Positions 1 to 7,996 of a stretch of DNA of 32,087 nucleotides are shown here, one piece after another. The notes beneath the pieces were generated by a model. The model saw only the letters and a list, made by a program, of their open reading frames with translations, made no database searches and was not told the origin of the DNA. Numbering within the stretch: the stretch's first letter is position 1; each line of letters begins with the position of its first letter. This DNA is from Patescibacteria group bacterium. Lineage in GTDB: Bacteria > Patescibacteriota > Patescibacteriia > UM-FILTER-42-10. The stretch is taken from the NCBI GenBank assembly GCA_018825385.1, contig JAHJEX010000002.1, positions 1-32,087 of the forward strand, given 5' to 3'. The position numbers and the translations under genes were made by a program.

Positions 1-1
1 A

Positions 2-649
2 GTTCATCATACAAATGAGATTGCCCAAAGCGAAGCAGCAAACAATACCAAAATGGCTAACTATTGGTTGCATGGAGAGTTTTTGATAATGAAGGATGAG
101 AAAATGGCAAAGTCAAAAGGTAATTTTATTACTCTGCAGACTTTGAAAGAAAAGGGAATCAATCCCCTAGCCTATCGCTATTTATTACTGACAACCCACT
201 ATAGGTCAAAGCTAATATTCAACTGGAAGAATTTAGATGCTGCTATCAGTGCGCTAGATTCTCTATACGAGCAGTTCAAAAAACTGGATAATGCGGGGGG
301 TGAAAGCAACGAAGATTTTGAAAAGCAGTTTGTTGCTTCAATCAATGATGATTTAAATACGCCAAAAGCGCTAGCACTTGTTTGGAAGCTGTTAAAGTCC
401 AGCTTACCTTCTGCCACCAAAAGAGCAACCCTATTAAAATTCGATCAAGTATTAGGTTTACAGTTTGCCAGTCAGGAAAATATAAAACTGGAAGTGCCTA
501 AGCTTGTCAAAACATTGGCTACAAAAAGGGAACGTGCTCGTCGGGCAGAAGAATTTGAAGAAGCAGATCGTTTGAGAAAAGAAATTGAGGAAAATGGATT
601 TACCGTAACCGACACGGCAAACGGCCCTAGAATTACTAAAAAGAAATAA
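2..649 (+). CDS. cysS: Cysteinyl-tRNA synthetase, C-terminal part (5' end outside window)
   Basis: Charges tRNA-Cys with cysteine in the cytoplasm. The frame is open from base 2, so the gene is cut by the window edge; 215 residues remain. The first residues read VHHTNEIAQSEA, matching the HHxNEIAQSEA block of class I CysRS. It is followed by the ATP-binding signature KMAKSKGNF (KMSKS motif, near bases 101-127) and the helical DALR/anticodon-recognition region to the end (for example DDLNTPKALA). The ATG at 53 is an internal methionine, not the start. The stop overlaps the next start (TAATG at 647-651), so the two genes are probably translationally coupled. The family assignment is secure. Confidence 0.96.
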   Translation, partial: VHHTNEIAQSEAANNTKMANYWLHGEFLIMKDEKMAKSKGNFITLQTLKEKGINPLAYRYLLLTTHYRSKLIFNWKNLDAAISALDSLYEQFKKLDNAGGESNEDFEKQFVASINDDLNTPKALALVWKLLKSSLPSATKRATLLKFDQVLGLQFASQENIKLEVPKLVKTLATKRERARRAEEFEEADRLRKEIEENGFTVTDTANGPRITKKK

Positions 650-1218
650 TGCTATTTTTAGAGCTAGACCAGCTTTTGTTCGAAAACATTTATCAGGCTA
701 TTCCCCATAACCTGTTTTTTGATTGGTTGTTCCTTTTCTTTTCATGGCTAGCTTATCCAAAAATTATTTGGATCCCCCTGGTCATCGGGTTTTTGATATT
801 TATTAGACAGCACAAAGGTTGGATAATGTTTGAAGCGGTAATTGCAATGGGAGTAGGTGTTATCGCAAACGAGTATATTTTAAAAAGTATTTTTGCCCGT
901 ATTCGCCCATTCGAATTTTACGAATCAATCCAAACAATAGATACAACTGCGAATGGTTTTTCCTTTCCTTCTAGCCATGCATTAGTTGTTTTTAGTTTTA
1001 TTACTGTAGTAATCCTTTCTACCAAAAGCAAAAAGATTCATGCAGCACTAATTGTTTTTGCATTATTAGTAAGTATTTCTCGAATTTATTTGGGCGTTCA
1101 TTTTCCAGTAGATATAATAGCTGGTGCGATATTTGGGATTCTCCTTGGATTCCTTGCGTCAAAATTTCTTCCAAGATTCTATAAAAGAGTATTTCATAAG
1201 AGACTAAAAGTAAAATAG
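649..1218 (+). CDS. PAP2-family membrane phosphatase (undecaprenyl-diphosphatase-like)
   Basis: Integral membrane phosphatase of 189 aa. All three PAP2 motifs are visible: K79-x6-R86-P87, P107-S-S-H110, and S144-R145-x5-H151-x3-D155. H110 and H151 are the expected catalytic histidines. Five or so hydrophobic helices surround them. Small PAP2 proteins of this size often dephosphorylate undecaprenyl diphosphate (BcrC type), recycling the cell-wall lipid carrier; phosphatidylglycerophosphate or another lipid phosphate is also possible and the sequence does not decide. The start codon overlaps the cysS stop by one base, so it is probably co-transcribed with cysS. A terminator follows at 1225-1258. 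Confidence 0.88.
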   Translation: MLFLELDQLLFENIYQAIPHNLFFDWLFLFFSWLAYPKIIWIPLVIGFLIFIRQHKGWIMFEAVIAMGVGVIANEYILKSIFARIRPFEFYESIQTIDTTANGFSFPSSHALVVFSFITVVILSTKSKKIHAALIVFALLVSISRIYLGVHFPVDIIAGAIFGILLGFLASKFLPRFYKRVFHKRLKVK

Positions 1219-1224
1219 GTAAAC

Positions 1225-1258
1225 AAAAAATCCTGCATTAACAATGATAGGATTTTTT
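1225..1258. terminator. Bidirectional intrinsic terminator
   Basis: AAAAAATCCT (1225-1234) pairs with AGGATTTTTT (1249-1258) across a 14-base loop. It carries an A-tract on one side and a T-tract on the other, so it can terminate both the cysS-PAP2 transcript and the convergent gene that ends at 1264. Confidence 0.8.
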
Positions 1259-1263
1259 AATCT

Positions 1264-1833
1264 CTAAATATCGTATTTGTATCTTTTCTTTGCCGCAGCA
1301 CCTCCCTTTATCATAATCATTAGAACTATCGGAGCTAGTACCCAAATAAATCTTGTTACATCAGTTGTAAACAGAGTCTTAGTAAGCGGAGCAAGTCCTT
1401 CCACTGCAGATTCAGGTAGGAAGGACAGGGTAATGCTAATCAATAGGCCAACATGTAAAATACTAAATACAATTACCTGCCACCATTTGCCCCTCTCATC
1501 CGAACTGGCTACCGTAGAAATCAGAGCGGAACGGGAAAGCATAAAAAATAGCGCAACAAAAACAGCTACAAAAGCTGTTATTTTAAACACGAAAAATTGA
1601 TTAATCCCGATTTCTGCGGTTGTATCACTCAAAAACGGCGCAGTGTTAATTACCGCCATCGCCATGTAGATGCTGATTAGAATGACAATAATTCGATCCC
1701 GACCCAGTGACATGCCGTAGAGTAGCGCAGCGACAATAAAAAACAGGATAATAAACAAGTCCCAAGTTGGTTCTGACCAGTTGAAATTAGCAACCCATGA
1801 ACCAGTATCCGCAACGACAGTTGAGAAAAACAT
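1264..1833 (-). CDS. Five-helix integral membrane protein, unknown function
   Basis: 189 aa that I do not recognise as a named family. Five hydrophobic helices are visible at about residues 25-42, 48-67, 80-99, 116-138 and 160-176. A short N-terminal outer segment contains GSWVANFNWSEPTWDL, and the C-terminus is basic (KKRYKYDI), suggesting a cytoplasmic tail. No catalytic motif is apparent. The start is supported by a perfect Shine-Dalgarno, GGGGAGG, 6 bases before the ATG. An extended -10 promoter (1877-1905) lies just upstream, so it is transcribed separately from the dnaJ cluster. It converges on the PAP2 gene and shares its terminator. Confidence 0.75.
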   Translation of the reverse strand: MFFSTVVADTGSWVANFNWSEPTWDLFIILFFIVAALLYGMSLGRDRIIVILISIYMAMAVINTAPFLSDTTAEIGINQFFVFKITAFVAVFVALFFMLSRSALISTVASSDERGKWWQVIVFSILHVGLLISITLSFLPESAVEGLAPLTKTLFTTDVTRFIWVLAPIVLMIMIKGGAAAKKRYKYDI

Positions 1834-1876
1834 TGTATTCCTCCCCTTTTGTTTTATTTTAGCTGATTACTTACTG

Positions 1877-1905
1877 AGTATAACATAAAATCAAAAAATA
1901 GGCAA
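1877..1905 (-). promoter_or_regulatory. Promoter of the 189-aa membrane protein gene
   Basis: On the minus strand: TTGCCT (1900-1905), a 17-base spacer, and TATACT (1877-1882) with an upstream TG (extended -10). The -35 box lies inside the stem of the terminator at 1887-1921, so the end of the heat-shock transcript and the start of this one physically overlap. Confidence 0.65.
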
Positions 1906-1921
1906 TGACTTTGCCTATTTT
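1887..1921 (-). terminator. Terminator of the dnaJ-end transcript
   Basis: AAAATAGGCAA (1895-1905) and TTGCCTATTTT (1911-1921) form a perfect 11-bp stem with a 5-base loop. Read on the minus strand, a T-rich stretch follows, as in an intrinsic terminator. It lies about 150 bases past the dnaJ stop, beyond the hairpin repeat pair. Confidence 0.75.
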
Positions 1922-1982
1922 GCTGTGGATATCTAAAATTAGCTCAAATCACTCAGTTTTTCTAGCAAATCCTTATAAAAAG

Positions 1983-2050
1983 GTCACTCTGAACTCGTTT
2001 CAGAGTCTACACCAATTACTACACGGATCCTGAATCAAGTTCAGGATGAC
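1983..2050. repeat. Inverted pair of GTCA-type hairpin repeats downstream of dnaJ
   Basis: Copy 1 (1983-2008) runs GTCACTCTGAA ... TTCAGAGTCT. Copy 2 (2025-2050) is the same 26-bp element reversed, GGATCCTGAA ... TTCAGGATGAC. Each is an 8-bp hairpin with a 5-base loop, and 16 bases separate them. Related copies lie at 7460-7501 and 9330-9421. Confidence 0.85.
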
Positions 2051-2072
2051 ATAAGAAAGAAAATGTGTTTGA

Positions 2073-3149
2073 TTATTCACTTCCCGTCAGTTTTTCAAAT
2101 AATTCCTTTTGCTTACGTGTCAATTTATCCGGGGTTTTCACAATAACTTCAACCAATTGATCTCCTCTGCCACGGGCGTTTAGATGAGGAACACCTTTGT
2201 CTTTGATTTTGAATACTTTTCCAGATTGAGTGCCAGAAGGAATCTTTAATTGCCCCTCGCCATCCAATGTATTCACTTTAATTTTATCGCCCAGTGCAGC
2301 CTGTGAAAAGCTAATTTCTGAGACACTGAAAACATTGTCACCGTCCCGTTGAAATTCGGAATGCGGTTTTACTCTAACAGAAACATACAAATCTCCTGCT
2401 ATGCTACCTCTCTGCCCGGCTTCACCTTCACCGGAAAGTCGGATTGATTGGCCATTGTTAATTCCAGCCGGTATTTTAATCTTAATACGCTTATTCGCCC
2501 GATCCACACCAGTACCGCGACAGGTTGGGCATTTTTCTTTAATGGTTTTACCTTCACCTTGGCATTCCGGACATACAGCCCGCGTTCTAATCTGGCCTAA
2601 AATAGTTCTTTGCACTTGGTCCACCTGGCCAGAGCCTCTACACATCGAACAATCCTCTATGGCGCTTCCCTTCTTGGCACCGGAACCACTGCATTGATCA
2701 CAGCTGACGGTCTTATAAAGTTCCACCGTTTTTTCTGCCCCAAAAGCCGCTTCTTCAAAAGTAATCTGCATTTCTGTTTCTACGTCCATTCCTTTCTGTT
2801 GTCTCGCACTAGCCCTTCCTCTGCTCCCACCGAAAAAATCACCAAATATATCTCCTAAATCGCCAAAGTCAAAATTTACATCATTCCTACCACCCCAGCC
2901 AGAGGCTGGTCCGCCTTCGGCGGAAAAACCGCCCTGCTGGTCAGCCGTAGATCCGAACTGGTCATACTGTTTGCGTTTCTGCTCGTTAGAAAGCACCTGG
3001 TAAGCTTCGTTTGCTTCCTTAAACTTGACTTCATCACCGGTACTTTTGTCCGGATGAAACTGGTGCGCCTTCTTTCTAAACGCTTTTTTTATTTCGTCTT
3101 GCGATGCGTCTTTAGCTACGCCTAAAATTTCGTAATAATCTTTTGCCAT
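2073..3149 (-). CDS. dnaJ: Chaperone DnaJ (Hsp40)
   Basis: Co-chaperone that delivers unfolded substrates to DnaK and stimulates its ATPase. 358 aa with the full class A layout: J domain (about 1-70) with the essential H32-P33-D34; a Gly/Phe-rich linker (about 70-115, FDFGDLGDIFGDFFGG); a zinc-binding domain with four CxxCxGxG repeats (CDQCSGSG, CSMCRGSG, CPECQGEG, CPTCRGTG, about 150-215); and a C-terminal substrate-binding beta domain. Length is normal for the family. It is the last gene of the hrcA-grpE-hsp20-dnaK cluster, separated from dnaK by three genes of other function. A hairpin repeat pair and a terminator follow. Confidence 0.97.
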   Translation of the reverse strand: MAKDYYEILGVAKDASQDEIKKAFRKKAHQFHPDKSTGDEVKFKEANEAYQVLSNEQKRKQYDQFGSTADQQGGFSAEGGPASGWGGRNDVNFDFGDLGDIFGDFFGGSRGRASARQQKGMDVETEMQITFEEAAFGAEKTVELYKTVSCDQCSGSGAKKGSAIEDCSMCRGSGQVDQVQRTILGQIRTRAVCPECQGEGKTIKEKCPTCRGTGVDRANKRIKIKIPAGINNGQSIRLSGEGEAGQRGSIAGDLYVSVRVKPHSEFQRDGDNVFSVSEISFSQAALGDKIKVNTLDGEGQLKIPSGTQSGKVFKIKDKGVPHLNARGRGDQLVEVIVKTPDKLTRKQKELFEKLTGSE

Positions 3150-3161
3150 AGTTGCTTTCTT

Positions 3162-4301
3162 TTATTCCAGAGTTACAATCTGAACGTCCTTTTTTTCTTC
3201 ATTAATCTTTACAAATTTTGATACTTGCAAAATAGCAAACAATGAAGACGCTAACATATTAATTAATGCATGAAAAACAAAACTGAATATATTCAAGGCA
3301 AAAAATAAGCTTAAAGCCAATAATGGCGTTATGAAATCCTCGTATGGCCCTAAAAACTGAAATGCATACTTGCGAATTATTTTTGCAATTACGCTTGATA
3401 TGGTATCAGTCCCCTCTGCCTCAATGTCCATGCTCTTTAAAAACTCATCCCTTGCATCTGCAATCTGTGCTTGGAATACATTTTGCACAATATCTGACGA
3501 TACCAAATCCTCTGTTAAAAGCGTATCGCTGTACAAGTTGTCCCTAATTTCTGGAGGGAGCAAATCTATATTCACTTCACCAGATTCAACTTTACTGCGA
3601 AGTTCTTCTATTAAGGCCGTTCCCTCTTCTACTTTTGGATTATCAAAGCTGTCTTCCAATTCCTCATTGAGCTGTCCGCTGATATCCTCTACCACCCCGG
3701 CACTAATTTCAAAAATAAACTGATCCAGCGTTTTATCCGGGTCATAGCCCTTGATCTGGGTAGGAATAATTTCGTTAGCAATATTAGTGGTGCTGATAAT
3801 CAGAGAATCAATTGCTTCTCTGCCGGAATCTCTCTCTTGGTTAGTAGTTGTGAAATAATACAGTAAAGAAATAGAGAGAATAATCGCAACGATCACCCCG
3901 CCCAGTCCCCAACGCATGGTTTTGAGTAAAGAGAATTTGATTCTTGCCTTTACTTCAGTACGAATCCGGTGAGCATAATACACAAATATCAGTATTTGCA
4001 AAAGCGAAATAACAAGTAGCCATGGAGAAAACGGGAAGAAAAAGAGTAGCGGAAAACTGGATAGAATCCAGATTGGCAACTGAACCATTTCTCTATGGAC
4101 AACTGTTGCTGTAATGCTGATCAACGCCAGATATAAGCAAAAAGCCACAACAGGAAATATCAGCCTGACTAATAGTTGCAATATTGGCATAGATCCCGAG
4201 GACCATTCCAGGTTAAAAACAGTGGACAAAGAATACCAAGCAAGCACGCTGGCTAGCACAGTAACAACGCCTAAAATGACGATCTTGGCTTCTTTATTCA
4301 T
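3162..4301 (-). CDS. Multi-pass membrane protein with a large extracytoplasmic domain, unknown
   Basis: I do not recognise a family. About 379 aa from the preferred start. Hydrophobic helices lie near the N-terminus (VILGVVTVLASVLAWYSL and three more before about residue 160). They are followed by an acidic, mainly helical soluble stretch of roughly 150 residues, then a C-terminal hydrophobic pair (FITPLLALSLFFALNIF and following). The frame is open up to an ATG at 4343, but that start lies inside the DUF3467 gene. The ATG at 4301 (MNKEAK), 19 bases after the DUF3467 stop, gives a more normal operon arrangement; neither has a clear ribosome binding site. It sits between DUF3467 and dnaJ in the heat-shock cluster, so heat induction is plausible but unproven. 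Confidence 0.75.
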   Translation of the reverse strand: MNKEAKIVILGVVTVLASVLAWYSLSTVFNLEWSSGSMPILQLLVRLIFPVVAFCLYLALISITATVVHREMVQLPIWILSSFPLLFFFPFSPWLLVISLLQILIFVYYAHRIRTEVKARIKFSLLKTMRWGLGGVIVAIILSISLLYYFTTTNQERDSGREAIDSLIISTTNIANEIIPTQIKGYDPDKTLDQFIFEISAGVVEDISGQLNEELEDSFDNPKVEEGTALIEELRSKVESGEVNIDLLPPEIRDNLYSDTLLTEDLVSSDIVQNVFQAQIADARDEFLKSMDIEAEGTDTISSVIAKIIRKYAFQFLGPYEDFITPLLALSLFFALNIFSFVFHALINMLASSLFAILQVSKFVKINEEKKDVQIVTLE

Positions 4302-4320
4302 TTCTTTTGGTTTTAGTTTT

Positions 4321-4647
4321 TTAACCTTTAAAGCCCACCTCATGTGGAGGGGCTTCTGCCTCTTCTATTTTACCAAAATTTGACTCATAGCGCTTGATAT
4401 TCTCCTGCAGAGCTGTAAGTACGCGCTTCATGTGGCCTGGTGATGTTTTTACGCGGTTTGTTACAACTCCCACGCCTTCTGCCATGTGAATGTTGATAAA
4501 ATCAATAGTGAACTCATCTTTAGTATGCATTACCCGCATACTATTGGCATAATTAGGACCGGCTAATACATTTTCCGGAATCTTAATTTGCATTTGGCGT
4601 TGTTGTCCTCCGCCTTGAGGGGGTTGTTGGTTTGGTTTGTCTGACAT
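4321..4647 (-). CDS. DUF3467 family small protein
   Basis: 108-aa soluble protein. An N-terminal Pro/Gln/Gly-rich stretch (PNQQPPQGGGQQRQ) is followed by the DUF3467 core: IPENVLAGPNYANSMRV, then EFTIDFINIHMAEGVGVVTNRVKTSPGHMKRVLTALQENI in two blocks, and YESNFGKI. Known members are short proteins of undetermined function with the same N-I-x-K-Y-E-x-x-F-G ending. No catalytic residues are evident. It lies inside the heat-shock cluster, upstream of the 379-aa membrane protein gene. The family call rests on my recognition of the core pattern. Confidence 0.82.
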   Translation of the reverse strand: MSDKPNQQPPQGGGQQRQMQIKIPENVLAGPNYANSMRVMHTKDEFTIDFINIHMAEGVGVVTNRVKTSPGHMKRVLTALQENIKRYESNFGKIEEAEAPPHEVGFKG

Positions 4648-4679
4648 AAATTTATCCTTAAAAATTAATACTTAATTAG

Positions 4680-5294
4680 TTACTTTAAAAAGAAATCTAG
4701 CAAAAACTCCTTTCCATAATAATATAAAGTGATTAGATCAACAACTAATGCAATTAAAGTTAAAATGCCTATTCCATTAATTACACTCTCAGTAGTTTCA
4801 CTAATCGATATATTTGCAACTTTATTCTTTTTGCCACTAACATTGAAAGTGTCTCCTAAATTAAATGTATTATTAGTATTACTAGTTTCTTTCCCCGATA
4901 TTTCATTTTTATCTGATACTTTTATAGTTTCTTGCTCACCTATATCTATACTAGTATTCTTCTGATATTCTGGCTCAACATTCTCGAATTCTAGAGCAAT
5001 TGATTTATGATTTCTATTAAACAAATCTATATTTAAAGAATTAATATTAACAAAATCTAAATCCTTATCTGGATATATTTCAAATAATTTTTTTTCCTGA
5101 AACAAATTGAGTAATCCATCTAAAAAATCGGGACTGATTCCTTTTTCGTAAAATTTTGATACTTTTATCCTATACCCTTTCCTATTCTCAGGATTTCTTA
5201 ATATATACTCGTTAATGCTATCAAGTATTCTTTTTTTATCTAAAAGAGCATTTCTTTCTTGTACCAATTCATTTTTTGACTCATATTCTGACAT
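4680..5294 (-). CDS. Unknown 204-aa protein with C-terminal membrane anchor
   Basis: No family recognised. The N-terminal 110 residues are charged and soluble (starting MSEYESKNELVQERNALLDKK, possible coiled coil). A low-complexity, Asn/Thr/Gly-rich linker follows (NTNNTFNLGDTFNVSGK), then one strong transmembrane helix near the C-terminus (GILTLIALVVDLITLYYYG) and a short basic end: a tail-anchored layout. The gene is visibly more A+T-rich than dnaK or grpE beside it, and dnaK is separated from it by a 34-bp palindrome and a partial repeat. This suggests a later insertion into the chaperone operon. Confidence 0.65.
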   Translation of the reverse strand: MSEYESKNELVQERNALLDKKRILDSINEYILRNPENRKGYRIKVSKFYEKGISPDFLDGLLNLFQEKKLFEIYPDKDLDFVNINSLNIDLFNRNHKSIALEFENVEPEYQKNTSIDIGEQETIKVSDKNEISGKETSNTNNTFNLGDTFNVSGKKNKVANISISETTESVINGIGILTLIALVVDLITLYYYGKEFLLDFFLK

Positions 5295-5370
5295 AAATAA
5301 TACTTCTCATTATGCACTTTACCAAATTTCACTGCCCCGCCCCTCACGGGCATTAATTATTTTACTTGCA

Positions 5371-5404
5371 ACGGTAGGCGAGAATACGTATTCTCGCCTA
5401 CCGT
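5371..5404. repeat. 34-bp perfect palindrome after dnaK
   Basis: ACGGTAGGCGAGAATAC (5371-5387) is followed directly by its exact reverse complement (5388-5404), with no unpaired centre. It lies 12 bases past the dnaK stop. No T-tract follows on either strand, so it is not a standard intrinsic terminator; an RNA-stabilising or processing hairpin, or a mobile palindrome, is more likely. Confidence 0.85.
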
Positions 5405-5416
5405 ATTAATTGTTTA

Positions 5417-7378
5417 TTACTTTTTCTCGTCGTCGCTCTTCTTCTCTTCACCTTTCTTCTCTTCCTCAAATTCACCTTCTACCGGCTCCTTATCGCCTTC
5501 CTTCTTCTCACCAGTATCCCCTGAGCCTGTCGAAGGGCCTTTTCCTTCTTTAGCCTTTTTGTCTGCTTCTTCTTTCTGTTGCGCTTCATACATAGCTTGG
5601 CCAATCTTCTGAGCAACTGTTGAAAGTTCTTCTGTTGCTTTTTTGATTGCTTCTACATCATCTTTATCTTTTACTTCATTAACCGCTTTTACCTTTTCTT
5701 CTACAGCTTTTTTATCATCTTCATTTACTTTATCGCCACCTTCTTTGACCGCTTTTTCAGAAGTAATAACCATAGTCTCTGCCATATTGCGGGCTTCGAT
5801 TAGTTCTTTCTTTTTCTTATCCTCATCAGCATGGATTTCTGCATCTTTTTTCATTTTGTCTACTTCGTCATCAGAAAGTCCAGAAGATGCTTCTATGCGG
5901 ATGCTTTGTTCTTTGTTGGTTGCTTTATCTACCGCCTTTACGCTCAATATTCCATTGGCATCAATATCGAAGCTTACCTCAACCTGAGGAATACCACGCG
6001 GTGATGGTGGAATACCATCTAGAATAAACCTTCCTAGAGATTTATTATCAGCGGACATCTCACGCTCACCTTGCAGTACATGAATTTCTACAGATGTTTG
6101 ATTATCAGATGCTGTTGAGAAAATCTGACTCTTGTTTGCTGGGATAGTGGTGTTCTTATCAATAAGCGGAGTTCTAACACCGCCTAATGTTTCTAAGCCC
6201 AAGGTAAGCGGAGTAACGTCCAGTAACAGAACGTCTTTTACTTCTCCCTGAAGCACGCCGGCTTGAACAGCAGCACCGATTGCTACTACTTCGTCCGGGT
6301 TTACAGTTGCGTTTGGCTTTTTGCCAAAGAATTCTTCCACTTTCTTCTGGACCAAAGGCATTCTGGTCTGACCACCAACTAATACAATTTCGTTCATATC
6401 TTTTGCCTCTAATCCAGCATCTTTCAATGCTTTTCTGCATGGCTCCAATGTTTCTTCGACAAAATCACCAACAATTTCTTCCAATTTGGCTCTGGTTAGT
6501 TTAAGCACCATATGCTTTGGACCGGAATCGTCGGTGGTGATAAACGGTTGATTAATTTCCGTTTCCTGAGTGGATGAAAGCTCGATTTTCGCTTTTTCAG
6601 CCGCTTCTTTGATTCTCTGCAGAGCTAAACTGTCTTTTGAAAGGTCAATTCCCTGATCCTTCTTGAACTCATCCAGAATCCATTGCATTATCTTCTGATC
6701 AAAATCATCGCCACCAAGGTGAGTATCACCATTAGTCGCTTTTACTTCAACGGTATCATCACCGATTTCCAAAATGGAAATATCGAATGTTCCACCGCCA
6801 AGATCATAAACTGCAATCTTTTCATCTTTTTTCTTGTTGAATCCGTATGCCAGCGCTGCTGCAGTTGGTTCGTTGATAATTCTTTTTACATCAAACCCGG
6901 CAATTTTACCGGCATCTTTGGTTGCCTGTCTTTGAGAATCATCAAAATAAGCAGGAACAGTGATAACTGCTTCTGTTATTTTTTCGCCTAGCTTGTCTTC
7001 GGCATCTGCTTTTAATTTCTGCAAGATCATAGCAGAAACTTCCTGCGGAGTGTGTTGCTTATCACCCATTTTGACAGTCACACCGCCGTTAGATTTTTCA
7101 ATTTTGTAGGGAAGAGTTTTAGCGTCATTTTGAATTTCTTCTTCTTCCCATCTTCGTCCAATCAGTCTTTTCACAGAAAAAACGGTGTTTTCCGGATTGG
7201 TTACGGCTTGTCTTTTGGCCAATTGGCCTACTAAACGTTCACCGCTTTTTGAAATCGCAACCACAGAAGGGGTGGTACGGTTTCCTTCTTTATTTTCCAG
7301 CACTTTCGGCTCGCCTCCTTCGACTATTGCCATGGCTGAGTTGGTGGTACCTAGATCGATACCTAATATCTTTGACAT
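5417..7378 (-). CDS. dnaK: Molecular chaperone DnaK (Hsp70)
   Basis: ATP-driven chaperone, 653 aa. Nucleotide-binding domain: GIDLGTTNS (6-14), the phosphate-2 loop [10 protein letters not shown], and [10 protein letters not shown]. Substrate-binding domain: [17 protein letters not shown], then the helical lid. The last 60 residues are a low-complexity Lys/Glu/Gly tail ending [10 protein letters not shown]. Within it [10 protein letters not shown] is encoded by a copy of a dispersed repeat (5518-5539). The ATG is preceded by AAAGGA about 9 bases upstream. It follows hsp20 after a 166-base gap containing hairpin repeats; a weak internal promoter in that gap is possible. HrcA/CIRCE control from 9222-9248 is expected through read-through. 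Confidence 0.98.
   Translation of the reverse strand: MSKILGIDLGTTNSAMAIVEGGEPKVLENKEGNRTTPSVVAISKSGERLVGQLAKRQAVTNPENTVFSVKRLIGRRWEEEEIQNDAKTLPYKIEKSNGGVTVKMGDKQHTPQEVSAMILQKLKADAEDKLGEKITEAVITVPAYFDDSQRQATKDAGKIAGFDVKRIINEPTAAALAYGFNKKKDEKIAVYDLGGGTFDISILEIGDDTVEVKATNGDTHLGGDDFDQKIMQWILDEFKKDQGIDLSKDSLALQRIKEAAEKAKIELSSTQETEINQPFITTDDSGPKHMVLKLTRAKLEEIVGDFVEETLEPCRKALKDAGLEAKDMNEIVLVGGQTRMPLVQKKVEEFFGKKPNATVNPDEVVAIGAAVQAGVLQGEVKDVLLLDVTPLTLGLETLGGVRTPLIDKNTTIPANKSQIFSTASDNQTSVEIHVLQGEREMSADNKSLGRFILDGIPPSPRGIPQVEVSFDIDANGILSVKAVDKATNKEQSIRIEASSGLSDDEVDKMKKDAEIHADEDKKKKELIEARNMAETMVITSEKAVKEGGDKVNEDDKKAVEEKVKAVNEVKDKDDVEAIKKATEELSTVAQKIGQAMYEAQQKEEADKKAKEGKGPSTGSGDTGEKKEGDKEPVEGEFEEEKKGEEKKSDDEKK
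5518..5539. repeat. Dispersed repeat core inside the dnaK coding sequence
   Basis: The minus strand reads CCCTTCGACAGGCTCAGGGG, an imperfect palindrome of a type I recall as an intergenic repeat in many bacterial genomes. Here it is in frame and gives residues PSTGSG in the disordered DnaK tail. Confidence 0.6.
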
Positions 7379-7459
7379 ATTTGTTAATCCTTTCTTAAGA
7401 TTTTTTACTTATATATTTTAGATTAGGAGTCATGCTCTTTTGAACCCGGGCAGTGAAAT

Positions 7460-7501
7460 GTCATTCTGAGCGAGACGAGAATTCGTCGAGTCGAAGAATC
7501 T
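7460..7501. repeat. GTCA-type hairpin repeat between hsp20 and dnaK
   Basis: Starts GTCATTCTGAG and ends GAAGAATCT, with a nested stem GACGA ... TCGTC. It is enclosed by a perfect 13-bp inverted repeat, GGCAGTGAAATGT (7449-7461) and ACATTTCACTGCC (7506-7518). An 11-base piece of that flank, ATTTCACTGCC, recurs at 5326-5336 on the other side of dnaK. A second short hairpin, CTAGAGC ... GCTCTAG (7518-7536), lies next to it. Confidence 0.75.
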
Positions 7502-7544
7502 ACCTACATTTCACTGCCTAGAGCCAAAAGCTCTAGATTTGTTC

Positions 7545-7988
7545 CTACTTGGAATCTTTTTTCTTAATATTAACTTTTATTGTTTTTGGTTTGACATGCT
7601 CAGTTTTTGGAATAGTAATTTTCAATATTCCATCTTCAAAATCAGCATTTGCTTCATCACCCTGTACTGACACAGGTAGTGCAATAGCACGATGAAAATG
7701 TCCGCTTCTCACCTCTTTTCGGTAGTATTCTTTTTCATCTACCTCTGATTTCTTTTCCATAGAACCCTCCATGGTCAATACGTCATTTTCGATTGAGATG
7801 TTTACGTTTTCAGGATCAACTCCGGCCAGTGCAGTCTCTACTACTACTGCATCTTTGGTCTGATATACGTCAATTGCGGGAATAAATCCTTTTGCCATAC
7901 CTGGCGTATATTCTTCCATGAATTTGTCCATGTCTTCCCATGGTTCCATCATTGGTGGTCTATATTGCATAATTCTCATATTTTTCAC
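7545..7988 (-). CDS. Small heat shock protein, Hsp20/alpha-crystallin family
   Basis: ATP-independent holdase that binds denaturing proteins for refolding by DnaK. About 147 aa. A short Met/Pro-rich N-terminal arm (QYRPPMMEPWEDMDKFMEEY) is followed by the alpha-crystallin domain (about 35-140): PAIDVYQTKDAVVVETALAG, NDVLTMEG, the YYRKEVRSGHFHRAIALP strand pair, and DGILKITIPK. A short C-terminal extension follows, without an obvious IxI motif. The first possible start is GTG at 7988, 8 bases after the grpE stop; an ATG three codons in (7979) is the alternative and neither has a clear ribosome binding site. It lies between grpE and dnaK in the CIRCE-controlled cluster. Confidence 0.94.
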   Translation of the reverse strand: MKNMRIMQYRPPMMEPWEDMDKFMEEYTPGMAKGFIPAIDVYQTKDAVVVETALAGVDPENVNISIENDVLTMEGSMEKKSEVDEKEYYRKEVRSGHFHRAIALPVSVQGDEANADFEDGILKITIPKTEHVKPKTIKVNIKKKDSK

Positions 7989-7996
7989 TTTAATAA

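Noticed and set aside
5371-5404. Intrinsic terminator for dnaK
   Set aside because: No T-tract follows the palindrome on either strand.
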